From Hofstenia miamia (Eukaryota > Xenacoelomorpha > Acoela), in the NCBI GenBank assembly GCA_004352715.1, contig SCFE01000001.1, forward strand, positions 1,940,443 to 2,004,442: DNA of 64,000 bases, written 5' to 3'. This document shows positions 11,405-26,000 of the stretch, piece by piece (the stretch's first letter is position 1; the number at the start of each line of letters is the position of its first letter). The notes under the pieces were generated by a model, which had not been told where the DNA came from, did not search any database, and was given only the letters and a program-made list of their open reading frames with translations. A program made the position numbers and the translations under genes.

Positions 11405-11500
11405 TTTTGAAAAACCGTCCCGTACCGTTCCAAATAATATTTTTGAAAAATCGTGCCGTGCCGGCCGTGCTTCGAAAAACCAGGCACGGTTACAGCTCTG
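11405..11500. mobile_element. hAT-like terminal sequence
   Basis: Read on the minus strand from 11500 the sequence begins CAGAGCTGTAACCGTGCC and is followed by repeated GGCACGG/GGTACGG motifs. A CAGxG start and GC-rich subterminal repeats are typical of hAT transposon ends. The partner end was not found, so limits to the left are unknown. A short stretch of similar composition (GGTCCGTCCCGGCCC) is near 28932. Confidence 0.4.
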
Positions 11501-11519
11501 AGCTAGGCTTCATAATGAG

Positions 11520-14500
11520 TTGTCAAAACAAGCACATTTTATAAATTCGCGATAGTCAATGAAAAACTTGTAAAAATGCACTCAAATTCAATAATCTGGC
11601 GGTCAGTTTTCGCTAATCTGTATCAAAGGACCGAACGAAACAGAAAAAAGTACCGAATTTTGAGAGGAATTAAACAAAGCCGTGAAAAATGGCTCCTGGT
11701 CGAAATTCAAGGATAATAGGAGCCGTGTTTCGCTCCTCACGTTAAGGAAGGCGTTAAGGAAGGGCTGTTCATTACATTTTTAGAGATATAAAGGACTTTG
11801 TGTTCTTCGATGTGTCTATCTTAGCATTATATTTAGTTTAATGCTCATTTTGATAATTGCGCTTAATTAAATCTCCTCAATTACATCAATTCATGCCCAG
11901 GCTTAGGGTATTTCGTAATTCTAAAAAAAGAAGCTCAAGTTCTTGATGTTTTTTAACAGTCAAGTGATTCTAAGGAGAAAATAATAAACTTTTTTTTAGT
12001 TGGGTTTTTTATTATTAACAATATTTTCGAAAGCGTAGTAGAAATAGAGAAAGGATTTAAACACAAAACTTTTTTTCTTAGCAATAAATTTAGAACAACT
12101 TGTCTTAATTCCCCACACTCATGTTTCTCTATTTGTTATTAGGCCAAAATTTAGGGGAACTGTACATTGAGAATTCGATTAGAATTTAAAAAGCATATTC
12201 TACATAAAATTCCAGTAAATGATTTCTCAACAAAGCAAGTATAATATCTTGAGTTTGAATGACTTTTTGTTTTTACAAAAATATCCACTCATTTTATCAA
12301 AAGAGCAATTAAATTGATTTTTCCATGCAGAAATGTCAACTCTTCGACAAAAGGAATTCATCACTCTTTCACTGAAAACACCCCTTACAATGATAATGAA
12401 GCAAATAAAATATGTTTTAATGGATTACCTCATACAACAATTTAGAGAATCTCCATTAAAAGTATTTTTACGAAATAAATGCAGTCAAAAATGATGTTTT
12501 GGCATGATTCAATCAATGGCGGTTGTGAAGGGAAGGGACTAGAGACACACCCTTTATAATTATTCAATTTCAGCCTAGAAGGTAAATATTTTAGAAAAAA
12601 GTTCATTTGACTTGATTTTTTACAATTTACAAATGTATTTACTACATTTACTTACTGATGTTTTCAAATTGTAGTCTACTTGCAAATCATATATTTTTCC
12701 TTTATGTAAATTATAGTCCCCCTTCACCTAATGTTCAGATAATCAACTTTTAATCTCAACTATTGTTTTCTGTACAGAGACCACACAAGCTTTATTCTGG
12801 GTGAGCTGGGTGCATAGTCCTAAATCGTGAAGTAAGTTAAAAACCCATCTTTTATCATTTGATGTTCTCAGACTTTACATGTCTTTGTTGGTTCGTGAGT
12901 TATAAGTGCTTAAATTTTTTTAAGGAAAGCCGCAAATATTCTAAAAAAAGTTAAACTTAAAATTTTGTGGTATCCACACAATGAAGTTAGCCAATATGTT
13001 AATAACAATCGACATATTGCAATAAGTGTGTCTACTTTAACACTAAATCTGGATTATACTTATAATTGTTAGCGCTAAGTCTTTTTTTCGGAGCTCAACG
13101 GATGTTAAACGTTTGTTTAATGCTGCTTTCTTTTTTAAGGAAAGATAGTGATTTTCATTATTTTATCGATCGCTTCTGCCGCACCTCGCCTTACCACCGG
13201 AATTTTACTGAATTTTAAATGCGGTTAATGCAAATTTCTGATACATTCGTTTTGAGTGGAAATCGTCATTGATTTTGAATTGATCGCCTGTCATGATGTT
13301 GAAACTTCGCACGAATTGTTTATTTGCTTTCTCTACATTTTTTTCCAAAACTTTTTGTCGACATTCTTTTGACAGTTTGTTGAATAAATTCTGTCTTCAA
13401 GCGGTAATTAATAATAACACTGACGGCAATTGAGTTTAAGTGTTGAACCCAACATGTTTAGTGTTGTTAAATTTGTTTTTGTTTAATTTATTATCAAAAT
13501 TTTGCAATATTTCATCTATCTACGTAGGAACCACAAATGTAGCGAACGCATTACCGTAGATTCAAGTTTACCGACTGTGCAAACACGTGTTATATATTAT
13601 ATATTGTTATTCCGTGACGTTTTATATTTTTCAAAGGGCAGGTAAAATACATGTTGCTTTCAACTATCAAGGTTCTGGGTTTTATGTTAATTTGACTCCA
13701 ACTAAAATATAATCAATAGAAGTTCTATTTAACTATTTTTGGATCTGGAACATAGTTATGTTTTGTGTTAGTAATAAGAATAGATATTCTTTGCGGACAG
13801 GTCCGTAGCCAATGAGATGCTTTGAAATATTTTTTAAGTGAAATTAGCGTCCCCTCGAGTTTTTGAAAAATGAAACCAAATGTGGATAAAACTATCGTAG
13901 CAAGATGGTCAGCTTAGTCTGCAAAATGTTTTTTGTTTATGTATCTAGTAAACTGTTTTAAATTGTTATGTTTCATTAAATATTAAGACTTCTATAATTC
14001 TGTGCTATATTTAGTATAGACTGCAACTTAAAACTGTTGTAACATTTTATTCGCTTGTAGAATTCCACTTGCTTTCATTTGGTGCTTAAAGGTGCTCGCC
14101 TTCATGCACTATGAGAAATTATTGCACAGCTATTGTGCCGAAATTAGACTTTGCAGGCAAGCACCATACTAGCATGTTTTAAACAGAGGTGGGTAATAGC
14201 TGCGCATTTTTCAATTTTGACACCAAAGTGAATTATCAAATTTTCTTGAATATTTATGAAATATACCAACATATTTTGAAGAAACTATTATTTGAGGCGG
14301 TAAATTTGACAACAAGTACCTTAAAAATAATTTATTTCGCAGATTTTTTTAATGACATTATCAAATTATTTGATTTTTGGAATTAAATTCTAATCGGAAA
14401 AAATATTTTTTTAAATAAAAACCTGGTTTTCAATGTTTCCATAGTTTTAATAATAGGAGCATTATATTATTATCTCAAAGTTTTCTAATTGTTAGTCCAA

Positions 14501-17500
14501 TTTCTAATTTTTATGACTGGACGATCTAAAATAGTTGTAAATTACAGTTTAAGCTGGATGATTCAAGTCACAATAAAATAAAAAAATTCAATCAAATTTT
14601 CAATAACAGTGCATGTAGGCCCATATTTTAATGCAAAAATGCAATTAATGTTGATGCACATAGTAACGGAGAATATTACTATCTCATGCAAGTAGTTGCA
14701 GAAGAATATATAAACTATATTCTTCAAGGCTCAATATTCTTAAAATAAAAGACTTTTAATTTTTTATATTCCAACTAGGGTTTCAGGGCAAGAATTTTAT
14801 TGGTCCGAGTCTCATGAAATTTTCTGTTGCCATGGTCGTAGGGCATAACTACTATTTTGCCCAATATTATAAGTAGTAGTCTGAAATCCGTGGTCACAGT
14901 TTTCTCAATTATGATCCCAATCTCATGCTAGTCCCATTCCCATGGGAAAAAATTAGGCCCCTGTTCCAGTTTCATGAAACTGGTATCAATAAATTCAAGC
15001 ATATAATATAATTAGTGTGAACTAATATAGTAAATTTTTAGCAAAAGGATTAATGCATTTTTATTTAAGTAGTTTGAAAATTGTTTGTAACTCCTAAAAG
15101 CAGTTTGTTGGCAAGACTTGTAATTACAGGATTTGAATTATGCAATTTCCAAGTATCCAAACTTGAACAAAATGATTCAATAACATATAAAATCATTTAC
15201 TTACTAATTTTAAGTTATTTAAGTTCGCGCTTATTTTTTCGCATTTATAGGTTTCTTCAGAAAAATTACGAGTTTCAGTAATGCTTTTTTTCTTGCTTTT
15301 TTAAAACAAATATATGCAGGAATATAGACCATGCACATATTGTGAATGCTTGTGCTGTCTTATACAATGCCTTAGTGCCTCAATTCCTTAACACATTTTT
15401 CTGCATATGGCATATAGGCTGGCTACGGACTTGTTTGTGTAAACGATAATTGTGCTCTTTTATTAGATGCAGTGGGTTTCAACAACTAATAACAGTGTGC
15501 AGCGTGCCAACAAAGTTGCAATAAACAGTGTGTTTTTAACGAGTTTTCTATTAAAAACTTGACATCACATACATTAACATTGCCTTGAGGTAAGTATGTG
15601 ATGTGAACTTCGCTGCCATTGATATTGATTTAAATATTAGGATAAAATGCTAGTCGAATTTCTGTTAACTGGACACTTCGTCAATTAATAAGAATGTGTC
15701 AATGTTATTAAAATTTGGCTTTTGTTTTATACTCAGTGTGCTGAAATGTTTTTAGTTCAAACAGTTTAAAATAACGGGTATAATTTTTTTCTTGCTACAT
15801 GCCTTTCTTGAAGGAAATATACAGCTCTTCTTAATTGGACCAGTGAAATCCATCAGCTTCAGTGACACCTGAAACTTAGCATTCCAAGGTGTTCAGAAAA
15901 CAAAATCAATCCTGTTAGACTAAAATCCGTTTAACTTTTGAAAAAACTTGTTTAGTTATATGATAATAGTTTTTGCTAATTATGCAACGCAGTTAGAAGT
16001 GTATTCGGCTAGCCATCTCATTAAGTCCGACAGCTGAGCAAAACTGCAAGTGTGCTCACGTTCTAGAGGTTCTACTGTACTAATACATTGGAAGCAATAA
16101 TTGATTATACATTACACTATTAGGAGAAGGCATGCCTACACCACGTGAAAAGAATTTATTAAAATAAAGAACTTGATGTTATCAAAGTTTTAGACATATG
16201 AAGAAAAAACATACGTTTATAATTGCTTGGAAATGTTATCTTCAAATGATGAGAAGATTCGTCCCGACATAACTTTTCATCATGGAATACTTCATGACAC
16301 TATTCGACTCCTATTTGTGGGATTATCTCATTTGGTGAAAACAACCCGAGCAATGAAAACAATAGGGAAAATATGTGACATATGCATTCAATATGCATAA
16401 ACTATACACTGAATCATATATTTTATATTTCCTAATTTCAGTGAATATATAATATATTCATGTACTCCATATGACTCCAAAATTTATTTAGTGTCAATTG
16501 ATTGCTTTTTATAGAGTAAAACATTAATTACTTTGCTTCAAAACATTTGTCACCAAAAACTAGCAGAATTTTTTATTGCTTTGAAAAAATCGATTGTAAA
16601 ACATAATGGCCTCATCACTGAACTCAATTGTCGTCTGATAATTATAGGTTTACAACTAGTTTTGCTGCTAGGATTATTTGTTTACGTACCCATCCTTCGA
16701 TTAAGCAAATTATTGAGTTTTTATGTAATTGATTGGATCTATAATTATAATTTTACAAAATACAGATGGTGGAATTTTAAAATTTATCGAGCAAGGTGCA
16801 TAGGCTTTTATAACATCAAAAATGTAGATTCATTATTATGTCCCTGCAAAGTTTCTTATCTTTCTCTAGGTATTTAAAATTAATTTTTTCGCCTGAAACG
16901 ATTAGAATTGGAAGCAACCGAAAAACACCGAATTATTGGGAACTTAAAAAGTAAACTGGTACATTTCAGGTTCTATTTTAAATTTTACACTTTTGCTTGC
17001 ATTTGTAACATTTGGATTTCATTTATGAATCCAAAACCTTAACCTATGGAATAAGAAACCTGCCGTTCAGCCGAGAAATGGAAATTAAAACCCAAAAATA
17101 GATTAATTTTTGTTCTTCACCACAATGTTTCCATTATATTTAATGAAATAAGAAAGTGTTCTGCTATTTCCGTAAGTAAAGGTAGATGTTTTTTTACACA
17201 TGTCATCATAGCAAATTTAATGCAAAAATAGGATGTGGGACGCCCCCCTTCCACTACAATAAAAAATCATGGATGCTCCCAAGTATTTGTAATAATTTTT
17301 TGGCATTTGTTGCTCCATTATCAGTCAAACAAACATTAATTGATGGTGATAGAAATTTACAAATTATTAAAGTTTAGTGAAATTGAGTTTGAATACGTGG
17401 GTTGAATTAAAAAACGGTGTTTTTTTGAAAAAATATAAATATATATAGTTGAATATATTGTATGATATCTATTTGACTTTTTAATTGATCTTCTATTTCT

Positions 17501-18080
17501 CAAATGAAGACATTTTTAGTGGTTATATCATGTTGTATGCTGACTGTGCATTGTGAAATTTGTTTTGGCAAGGATGGAGATAACATATAATTTTTGCTAT
17601 TTTATGTAAATTATTTGTTTTCCTATGCTATTATTAATAATAAAAATTATTTTCAATAAAAAACATCATTTTTAACATAAACTATACTATACATACATTC
17701 ATACATACTAAATAATGTAAGTAGTAATTACAATAATTTAAATGCACAAAACATATGATGTTGTAGAAAACGAAAACAATGAAAGCTGTTTCGCTCGTTC
17801 CATGGGGCCACTCGTGAGACAAAATTTCCTTTCTAAGTGTATGTTTATACAGGGCTTCTTGGAAAAAAACATATAGTTTTAAGCACTTTTAAAACTGTGT
17901 TTTAAGCACCTGCTTTTTCATTGGTTTTCAAAATCTTTTTTTTTCAGAATAATTCGGCACCTTTGTATCAAATGTTCTTATCAACCTGAAACAATATTTT
18001 AAGAAATTACGATAATGTGCTATAAATTAAATATTGCCATGTAACAGAGTTGTCGCGGGACGTGGGATAGGATGGAAATA
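11520..18080. other. AT-rich stretch without a recognisable gene
   Basis: No exon pair, transposon end or RNA gene that I can support. The longest plus-strand frame (16533-16877) is hydrophobic and Ile/Tyr/Asn-rich, as expected of chance translation of AT-rich DNA. Confidence 0.5.
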
Positions 18081-18085
18081 ACAAG

Positions 18086-18089
<4 letters not shown>

Positions 18090-18123
<34 letters not shown>
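18090..18123. repeat. (TA)n microsatellite
   Basis: Uninterrupted TA repeat ending seven bases before the left end of the hAT-like element. Confidence 0.95.
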
Positions 18124-18125
<2 letters not shown>

Positions 18126-18129
18126 TACC

Positions 18130-18436
18130 TAAGGGTGTGCCGTGCATCGATTTTCGTTGATGTTTCAATGCGATGCAAAGATATTCGAGAAATTTTATTT
18201 CAAACTTCACACAAAAATTCCAGCACTCGATAATGAAATTGAATCTCGACTATGAGTTATGATGTTAACCGCGTCTTACCAAATTCTTCATTTCGACTGC
18301 GGCTGCAGGACTCTGGATGGCACCTTGCACAATCCGCATTCCACTCATCGAGAGTTTTTTCAAAAAGTCGATGTGATGACGATGACTGACGCTTGCATGA
18401 ATGTTCGATGCAAAATCGATGCATCGCACATCCTTA
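18130..18436. mobile_element. hAT-like MITE
   Basis: The left end reads TAAGGGTGTGCCGTGCATCG and the inverted right end TAAGGATGTGCGATGCATCG, so the two match at 17 of 20 positions and both continue ATTTT. A TAxGGxTGTGC terminus is typical of hAT elements. At about 307 bp with no ORF it is non-autonomous. I could not confirm an 8-bp target-site duplication. The left flank is a TA tract, which may have eroded it. Confidence 0.65.
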
Positions 18437-19159
18437 TTCGTATGCTAACCTGTAATTTGTGCACTTTCATCAGCACGGGATCTATTCGCAATTGCGTTGT
18501 ATAATTAATTTAGTTTTTTTAATACAAATATTTGAGACTAGAACAAAAATAACCCAGTGCTGCTACTTGTAAATCTCTGTTTCTATTGAAATTATTGAAA
18601 AATGTCAATGTTTTTTCAGTGGATGAGATAGATTAACCTTATTTATCTTTCTTTTGACGTTATTCAAAGGTCGCGTCGTATGAAAATCAATACACTTATC
18701 TGTGAAACTGCCATTCCCATTATAAATCGAGAATCGATTTCCCTACCTACATGTATATCTATTATCAATAATAATCTATATGCTAACTTCAAGTTTTCTT
18801 TTTAAAATCATTGATTTTCAGCTTTACTTTTCTATAAACAAACAACTATATTCATTTAAAGCACCTTGCTGTTAAAAGCTTAATTTTTCAAGAATACCTA
18901 GAATATAGGATATTGTGGAGCTATTTGGTAAGTAATCTAGCATTTCTGAGCGTTGCTGGTAGTGTTTCAATATATTTAGCCTTGAACAAATTTAAAAATT
19001 TTCTTATTTTTAATATTACCCTTATGTGAATAAGTAGCATAGGGTGTTAAAAATATAGAAATTTTCTGATTTTTTAAGTTAATATTGTTTTTTTTTATAT
19101 TTGTGAAATAGGTACTAGGTGGGTGAATCGGTAATTTGCATTTCAAACGCATTAATTTA

Positions 19160-19546
19160 GAAAAGTAAGCAAATGTAAGCATTCTCACAAAAGCAGTTGT
19201 CACAGCCTTTTCTTGTGCTTGTGCAGTTTCCGGCATTTCGATAGGCACCATCGTGATATTTTCGAGGTTTTGCAGTTTTTTTTGCCATGCATTTCTGCTT
19301 TGGGGAAGGGTGCTTTATTTGCCGTTTATGCTTTCCCATGCGATATTCGAGGGATGACAGCTCGAGTGGAATTTTATTTGATCCTGTGCAGAACTGTTTG
19401 ACTGGCGTTGAAGCGCTTATCATATTGGGTTGATTCGTGTCACAATAATTAGGTCCACTCAGATCATTGGAGCATATATAGAAGCTTTTTGTAAGAACAG
19501 ATCTGCAGATGTGCAGAGTTGAACATGCAATTTGATAAAGAATCAT
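19160..19546 (-). CDS. Candidate exon or ORF of unknown function
   Basis: The minus-strand frame has coding-like composition (Ser, Thr, Pro, Lys, Asn and several Cys) unlike nearby chance frames. Notable parts are STPVKQFCTGSNKIPLE and the basic stretch HPSPKQKCMAKKTAKPRKYH, followed by CTSTRKGCDNCFC. I recognise no domain. The first 25 or so residues look non-coding, and an exon might start after the CTGCAG near 19500. It could equally be part of a decayed transposon protein. Confidence 0.25.
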
Positions 19547-20079
19547 CTTTGTTTAACAGTATTTTGTGGTAAAATTTCCTCAAGTGTTACATTGAAATAG
19601 ATGACTTTAATCGTATAAGTTTTCCCCTGTTCTAAGTTTATTTACAAGGCCTGTTTAGTAATTTCTATATCCTTTAACTTATCTGCCACTTTGCTAACCG
19701 TCGTGGTTTTTTGAAGGCCTTTACAAATTGTGTGTATCATCTAGTGTTTTGCGTTTATTCCCGTGACGGCTGGGAGGGCGGACATCGGGCGCTCAAATAA
19801 CCGGCCATATGTTATTCCCGCTCAAATAAAGTCTGGTATAATCATAAGATAATATGCTGAAATGACGTAAGCTTTTTCTGCTTTTGAAAAATATATTTCA
19901 TAATTTTCCTTGAAATTAATGATTTTGCTGGAAAAATTTTTAAATTTTGTTTTACATTTGCTGTCATAAAATGAAAGAAATGCAAAACATTAATCTCTAT
20001 GCATGATATTTGTAAGAATGGGATCCGGATAGTGAATTGAATATACCGGATACCGGATAAGAGATTGTTCAATTATTAT

Positions 20080-23000
20080 GAAATATGACTTTAAAAAAAC
20101 AAAATATGACCTTATTTTTATGATAAAATATGACGGAATTTAGTTAAATATGCCCTAAAATATTAGCATCTATTTTTCAAAATGACTTTTATGATTTTTG
20201 GTTTCCCTAATTTTTAACGAAGAACAACCTCTTGCGAATGAAAATAAATAATTATTAAATAGACTACTTCATGATATGTCAGAAAAATTTGTTTTGTTGC
20301 ATGACAATTTTCATTTTTCTAAAGCTATTGTTTCAAATTTCAGACTCGAATTAACTTAATAGGCCATGCTTAAGCCATTCCGAAAATGTTTCAATGCTCT
20401 TAGAAATCAAAGCCTAAATCATAATTTCGAACTTAAGTATTTAATCATGTTTGGCAGGAATTGCATTTTTGGGGTCATTTTGCCAAAATGTAACTACTTG
20501 GTGACAGCGGCCACCAAATTATCATTAGCGTTAATTTCTTAGTAGAATTGGCTGGACTACTCCTATGCTTACTACCCCAAGAGTCTTGGGCCAAGACTGA
20601 AATTCTTAGTGCTGGACTGTCAGTCTGTAATGCTTTTCAGTATGCATTATCACAACATTGGATATTGAATCCAAGCTCGGTTTATTAAATTATTGCAGGA
20701 AATGCTTCTACTGTGAGACCATTCAGTCCATTGGACTTCTGGGCCTGCGACTATGTGTTTCAATTGACCTGAGATAACATGGGATAGTGTCATATATTAA
20801 GAAATTGGGATCGCGAATTTGAGAATAATCGTCATACAATTTCTATCAAAATGATAGTTGTATGCAGTTAAGGAATCAACGCTAGAATCCTAAACATAGT
20901 AAATCTTCCAGCAGTTTATGAACTTTTACAATTTGCACCCAAGATCATTTTTTATCTAAATGACAACCTTAACAGTTCATTAGTAATTTCTAGATAGAGT
21001 TTTTTTCGGCATGATCATGACATTTGTCGCGTATTGATTAACATTGTTCCTAGTAATGGCTCAAACAGCGATTAAGAATTTATGAACGTTTCAGAAAACG
21101 GAATGATTGTTAAAAATATACTTTTGATGTACAAATAGGTTGCATGTAGTAAGTTAAAAAAGTTAGCGTAGAATTCGACTATTAATTTCGTTATTCCTTT
21201 TTCGGAATAAATTTTATTTTGCATGTGAAATAACGCAAGTCTTTTAAAATGTTGTTAAGCAATAGAATTGTGTAAGAGCACTGTACTGCAAAATATCTTA
21301 AAGTCGCTTATGGCAAAGACTTATATTGGTTCATACAACTGCAGAATTTTTTTGTTTAAAATGCATAATCTACGTCGAAGACCATGAAAAGTCAGCAAAG
21401 AACTCTTTCCCTTGAGAAAAAAGTAACTGAATAGTTTTTATTGAAATTATGAATAGCTGAAAATGTACTCAACCACTTTATAATAAATAGACAAAAATTA
21501 AAATACAGGGAACAGTGAAGACAATCGATTTCATTGTTACAATATTCAAATATTCTTAAGGGGGAACGTGTACAATTTTAACGTTAAGCTTTTAATTGGA
21601 TTAGGAGTGAAGTATATAGAAACTTAGTCAAAATTTATTCGTTATGGTCTTAGTGGTACTGGCACGGATTTAGGTTTAACACATGTATGAGTATCGTTTA
21701 CAAAAATATCGTTTTGGTGATCATATTTTTATTGGCTTAATTTCAAATAATTTTTAAAAGCCGTTTTTTGCAATTATAAATAATTCCAATTTTATTCGAT
21801 ATTAATTTTTAAGTTTTATGTCCCCACTTATACTTTTAATCACAATCTGCAAAAGAGGTTTTTGAATTAATAGTGTCGTCGTTTGTTTTAAATTAATCAA
21901 AATCCTGAAAGATTTTCAATTTTCAATTTCCTAAAAACTTAATTGAAAATTACTTTTTGAAACGTTTCTTCTTCTTTGATGCGAGAAATTCTATTTCTGA
22001 ATTCTCTTACATTTTCAAAATCAGCTAAATTAATTAATTTAAAACGCTGGAGCTGTTAAAAATATGTGCAAATAACTTTGTTTCTTCTTTGTCACCAGAT
22101 GCGTTTGTGTGCCCGATTTCGCAATTCAATTTATACCAGTGAATGCGTTTGTTGTCCTGTTTGGTATTTCGCATTATTTCCTAATAATTCAATTAGTGTA
22201 TTGAATTACTTTAATTAAATTTCATGCGGAAATTACAAAATAATTTTATGGAAATCTTAAATGAATACTGATTTCTTACATATTGAACAAGCATCTAAAT
22301 TATTGAGTGGAGTTCTATACTTATTAATTTTGTTTGTTATGCATAGAAATGTTCTTATATTTTGATTTGTCTAACAAGGATTTAATTTCACTTCACGCAC
22401 TTTCTACTAAAATTTTTTATCAACAATCCCATACATAACCTGATTGTATAAATCCATTGGAAATGCTTCATTTTATAGATATGAGACCTGTCAGTGTTTG
22501 AGGTGGGCCTCAATTCTCAAGCCTATATATAATCTTACTCGTTTCAATTTTAGGCCCATATTGGAACATTTATTTTAAATACCTACATTATTTGTACCTG
22601 AATAGATGTTATCTGTTGAGGTACATTATTGTTAAGTATTAAAAGAAATTCAAGAATTGCATGCTGTTCCAAGCAATTGAATTTCTTGAGATCATACCAA
22701 AATTAGGCCCATACCGCACTCCGGTTTCGGTTCTGAGACAAGCATGCTTAAGTGTAGTATTACTATATATATCTGATATACATATATGCAAACCGAAACT
22801 TTTCATATTCGCAATTTAATAGAAAGCATTTAATTATTTAAATGTTAATATTGTTTTAAATTTTCCAAAAATTATGTGTGTTGATGACAGTACTTTTCTA
22901 ATATGTAACTTAATGAAAGCATAGTTTAAAATTATTTGCTGTATGAAAGGACTGGACATATGCATGAATATATTTTTTGACTTATTTTATACTGTTATGG

Positions 23001-26000
23001 AATTATATATCTATCAATATTAATGTAATTAATGTAAAATGCCAATATTTTAAATTCACTTTCTTGGTTAGCTCTTATCATGGGCTTTTTTAAGGGTTTT
23101 GCATTTGAATTTTTCGGAAAGCGCCATTTGCAGAAAAACTTCATATTAGTGGAAGAAAGTGTATCTATGCTTAGACCGTTTTCGGTTAACTATTTCCCTA
23201 GCGGACATCCTCGTTCATTATTTATTTTCTGCCCTTCTTCGGATTAATTTACAAAATTTAGGCTTCTTGCGATATTCACTTTGTATTCCAGCTTAAATCA
23301 GTTAATCCTAAATATGTTTACAATTTATATTTTGAAATTTGAGAAAATAAATTAAATTTTTCAATTGTGACCGTTCTTTCGTATAGTTTGTGTATAAGAT
23401 TAATTATTTTCTTATGAAATCCTGTAGATTGTAGACAATTATATTATATTAATTGTCTCTCATTCAATTGACAACAATGTCTAATTAACGACGACATCTA
23501 CCGGTGAAGAATTGATTCATAAGTTTTGCTAATAACATTTTCCTCAGCCTATATGTTGCAGAGAAGTCACAATGGTGTTGACGTTGTGGAACTTGAAAAT
23601 TTCAATTTGGCTAATTCTATTGCGAAAATCTAGAATTTGACATTTCTAGGATCTTAAAGTTTTTACAAATTAAGTTACATGTATATTAATTTTAATATTT
23701 TTACCCTGGGCTATGCTAAGCACAACGTCATTGAGATTCGGCCTTTTTAATGATCAATTGTTAACGTAGGCAACATGAAAAGATCAGAATATAGAATTTA
23801 TTCATTTATTAGTGTTAGAAAACCATTAACTTTTTTGTCATGGTACTCCCCAATGTTTGTATTCGAATGAATCGCGAAACTATCCATATGTATATGTTGT
23901 GGTCAATTTAGATCTATAAAGATTGGTAATTGCAAATATACTGAACGCAAGAGACTTTTTCGTATGTTTGCACCTTGTCAAGTTCAATATCATTTATAAT
24001 TTTTGCTGACTAAATTAAATTCCTAAGTTCCTAACGAGCAATCAGCAATTCAGCCCGCGGGCATGACGAAAAAATTAAAAATTGGGCTTTTTGTCATTAT
24101 ATCCTTTGTGGCAAAAACAACTGAATTTATTTTAGTCTAACAACAGAGATAATTCACGTAGTTTTAGTACAAACCTGTCGTGCATTTCTATAATTTTATG
24201 TAATTTTTGAAGAGATTTTTAGAAAATTTCTTTAAGACATTATTTGCAATAATAATTATAAAAATGTTGCTTACCATTTTCAAAAATTTTTTTCCAATAT
24301 AGTATGTACTCAACGTTTTCTCATTTTGTAACATGCTTTGGTAAAGTGAAAAACTTCTGTTTTATTAACGTAATGATTTTATTAATAGATACATTATTAT
24401 AATTTATACATTAATTATGAAATAACCCACCCTTTTTAAGATGATTCTGCAAAGCATAACTGGGTCATTGTGTGAGAATTTGTGTTAATATGCCAACGAT
24501 TTTTTCAAAATCCGCATAAGATAGTATGCTCCATTGGATACTTGTCATTTTGAATGAAATTTCACAAGGTTACTGCTTTATATTCATTTTGTTAAACATA
24601 TTTATTTGCATAGCTGACAATTTCAAAACAATTTTCATAAACTTTTAAGCCATATATGTTTACTTTAATAATGTCTAACTTAATACCATTGCAATTACGT
24701 TTTCAGTAATGTCGATGACACCTAATAAATTTCGACAGCTTTCCAAAACAATCCATCTTTAAATAAATTGAAACTGGAAAGTGTGACATACGATTTTAGT
24801 TTTAATGGATTTTCTTTGATCCATTTGTTTTGCATGAAACGGCTCACAAATCAGGCGAATAATGTAACCAATCGGTATAGAAAATTCAAAGCATTTGTTT
24901 TTTTAACCTCATTTCTATGCTACTCCAACGCTTTAACATATTCAACATGCATATACTTATTAAATCGCTCAATTCATTAACTTATTAGAAGTTTGGAGTA
25001 TTTTACTGAAATCTTGTATTTATGAGCAAACAAAGTTACATTGGAATGTTTTTATTTTTTCATTTATTTTTTCGGTTTTTTTATATTGAAAAATATCAAA
25101 GTTGATGTAACCACTCATTAAGTTTTCATCACTTTTTATTTAAAAAGTTTTGTAATTTTTATTTCAAATTCTATACTTGTTTCAAACTAATAATTAGTCG
25201 AACTAGTCGAACGTGCGAAGATGCAATTGAGATATGATTGCTTGATTTTCAGATAATTTACACTAAGCACCATATTTCAATGTTGTTTAGTTTAATTTTT
25301 TCAATATTTACATTTCAGACAGTCGAATTATTTAAGGTTTCATTTACTTGTAGACACGGTGACCTATTTAAGTATTGCCGTATACTGTCAAAATACCACC
25401 AGTTCTTTGTATATGTTTAGCAACTATACGTCGATATATGCGTACAATATTTTAAAATTGTTGCTTAATTCCTTGTGCATGAAACAAATTTTGAATCATG
25501 TTCAAACAGCCGGAAATTTCCGTAAGAATTGTAGCTATTTGTAAAAAATAATAATTATCCGTTTGTAAAGAAATTTAGTTTTTCAAACCCATTGTTTGTG
25601 CTATTACTATACTCACAGGTCCATGGTCATAAGAATCTCTGCAATCGCTGCATTTAATAAATAAATTTTCATTAAATATTAGTTATCATCTAATTATGTA
25701 GCATAACTTTAAAATGTTTTTTTATTGACAATCACATGGTTACATTTCCCTGACCTTTTTAAACCATTTTGATTAATAAATAAAGTGTGTGTGAATTTGC
25801 AATTTTTTATTGAAGTCCAGAAAAAGATTTACTAATTTACCTGTAAAAACTCTTAGATTATTTCTAATTGAAACTGTTGTTCAAGTATCAATCTATCATA
25901 ACTCATTCTAAGATTAATCGCAAGTAATGGAATAGTTGGGAGATCATATGTAAATTGTTACTTAATAGAATATAAAAAATTAGGTCATAAAATATATTAA

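Noticed and set aside
16533-16877. Plus-strand frame of 114 codons with a hydrophobic stretch
   Set aside because: The apparent membrane segment is expected from AT-rich codons (Ile, Leu, Phe, Tyr). No supporting context was found.
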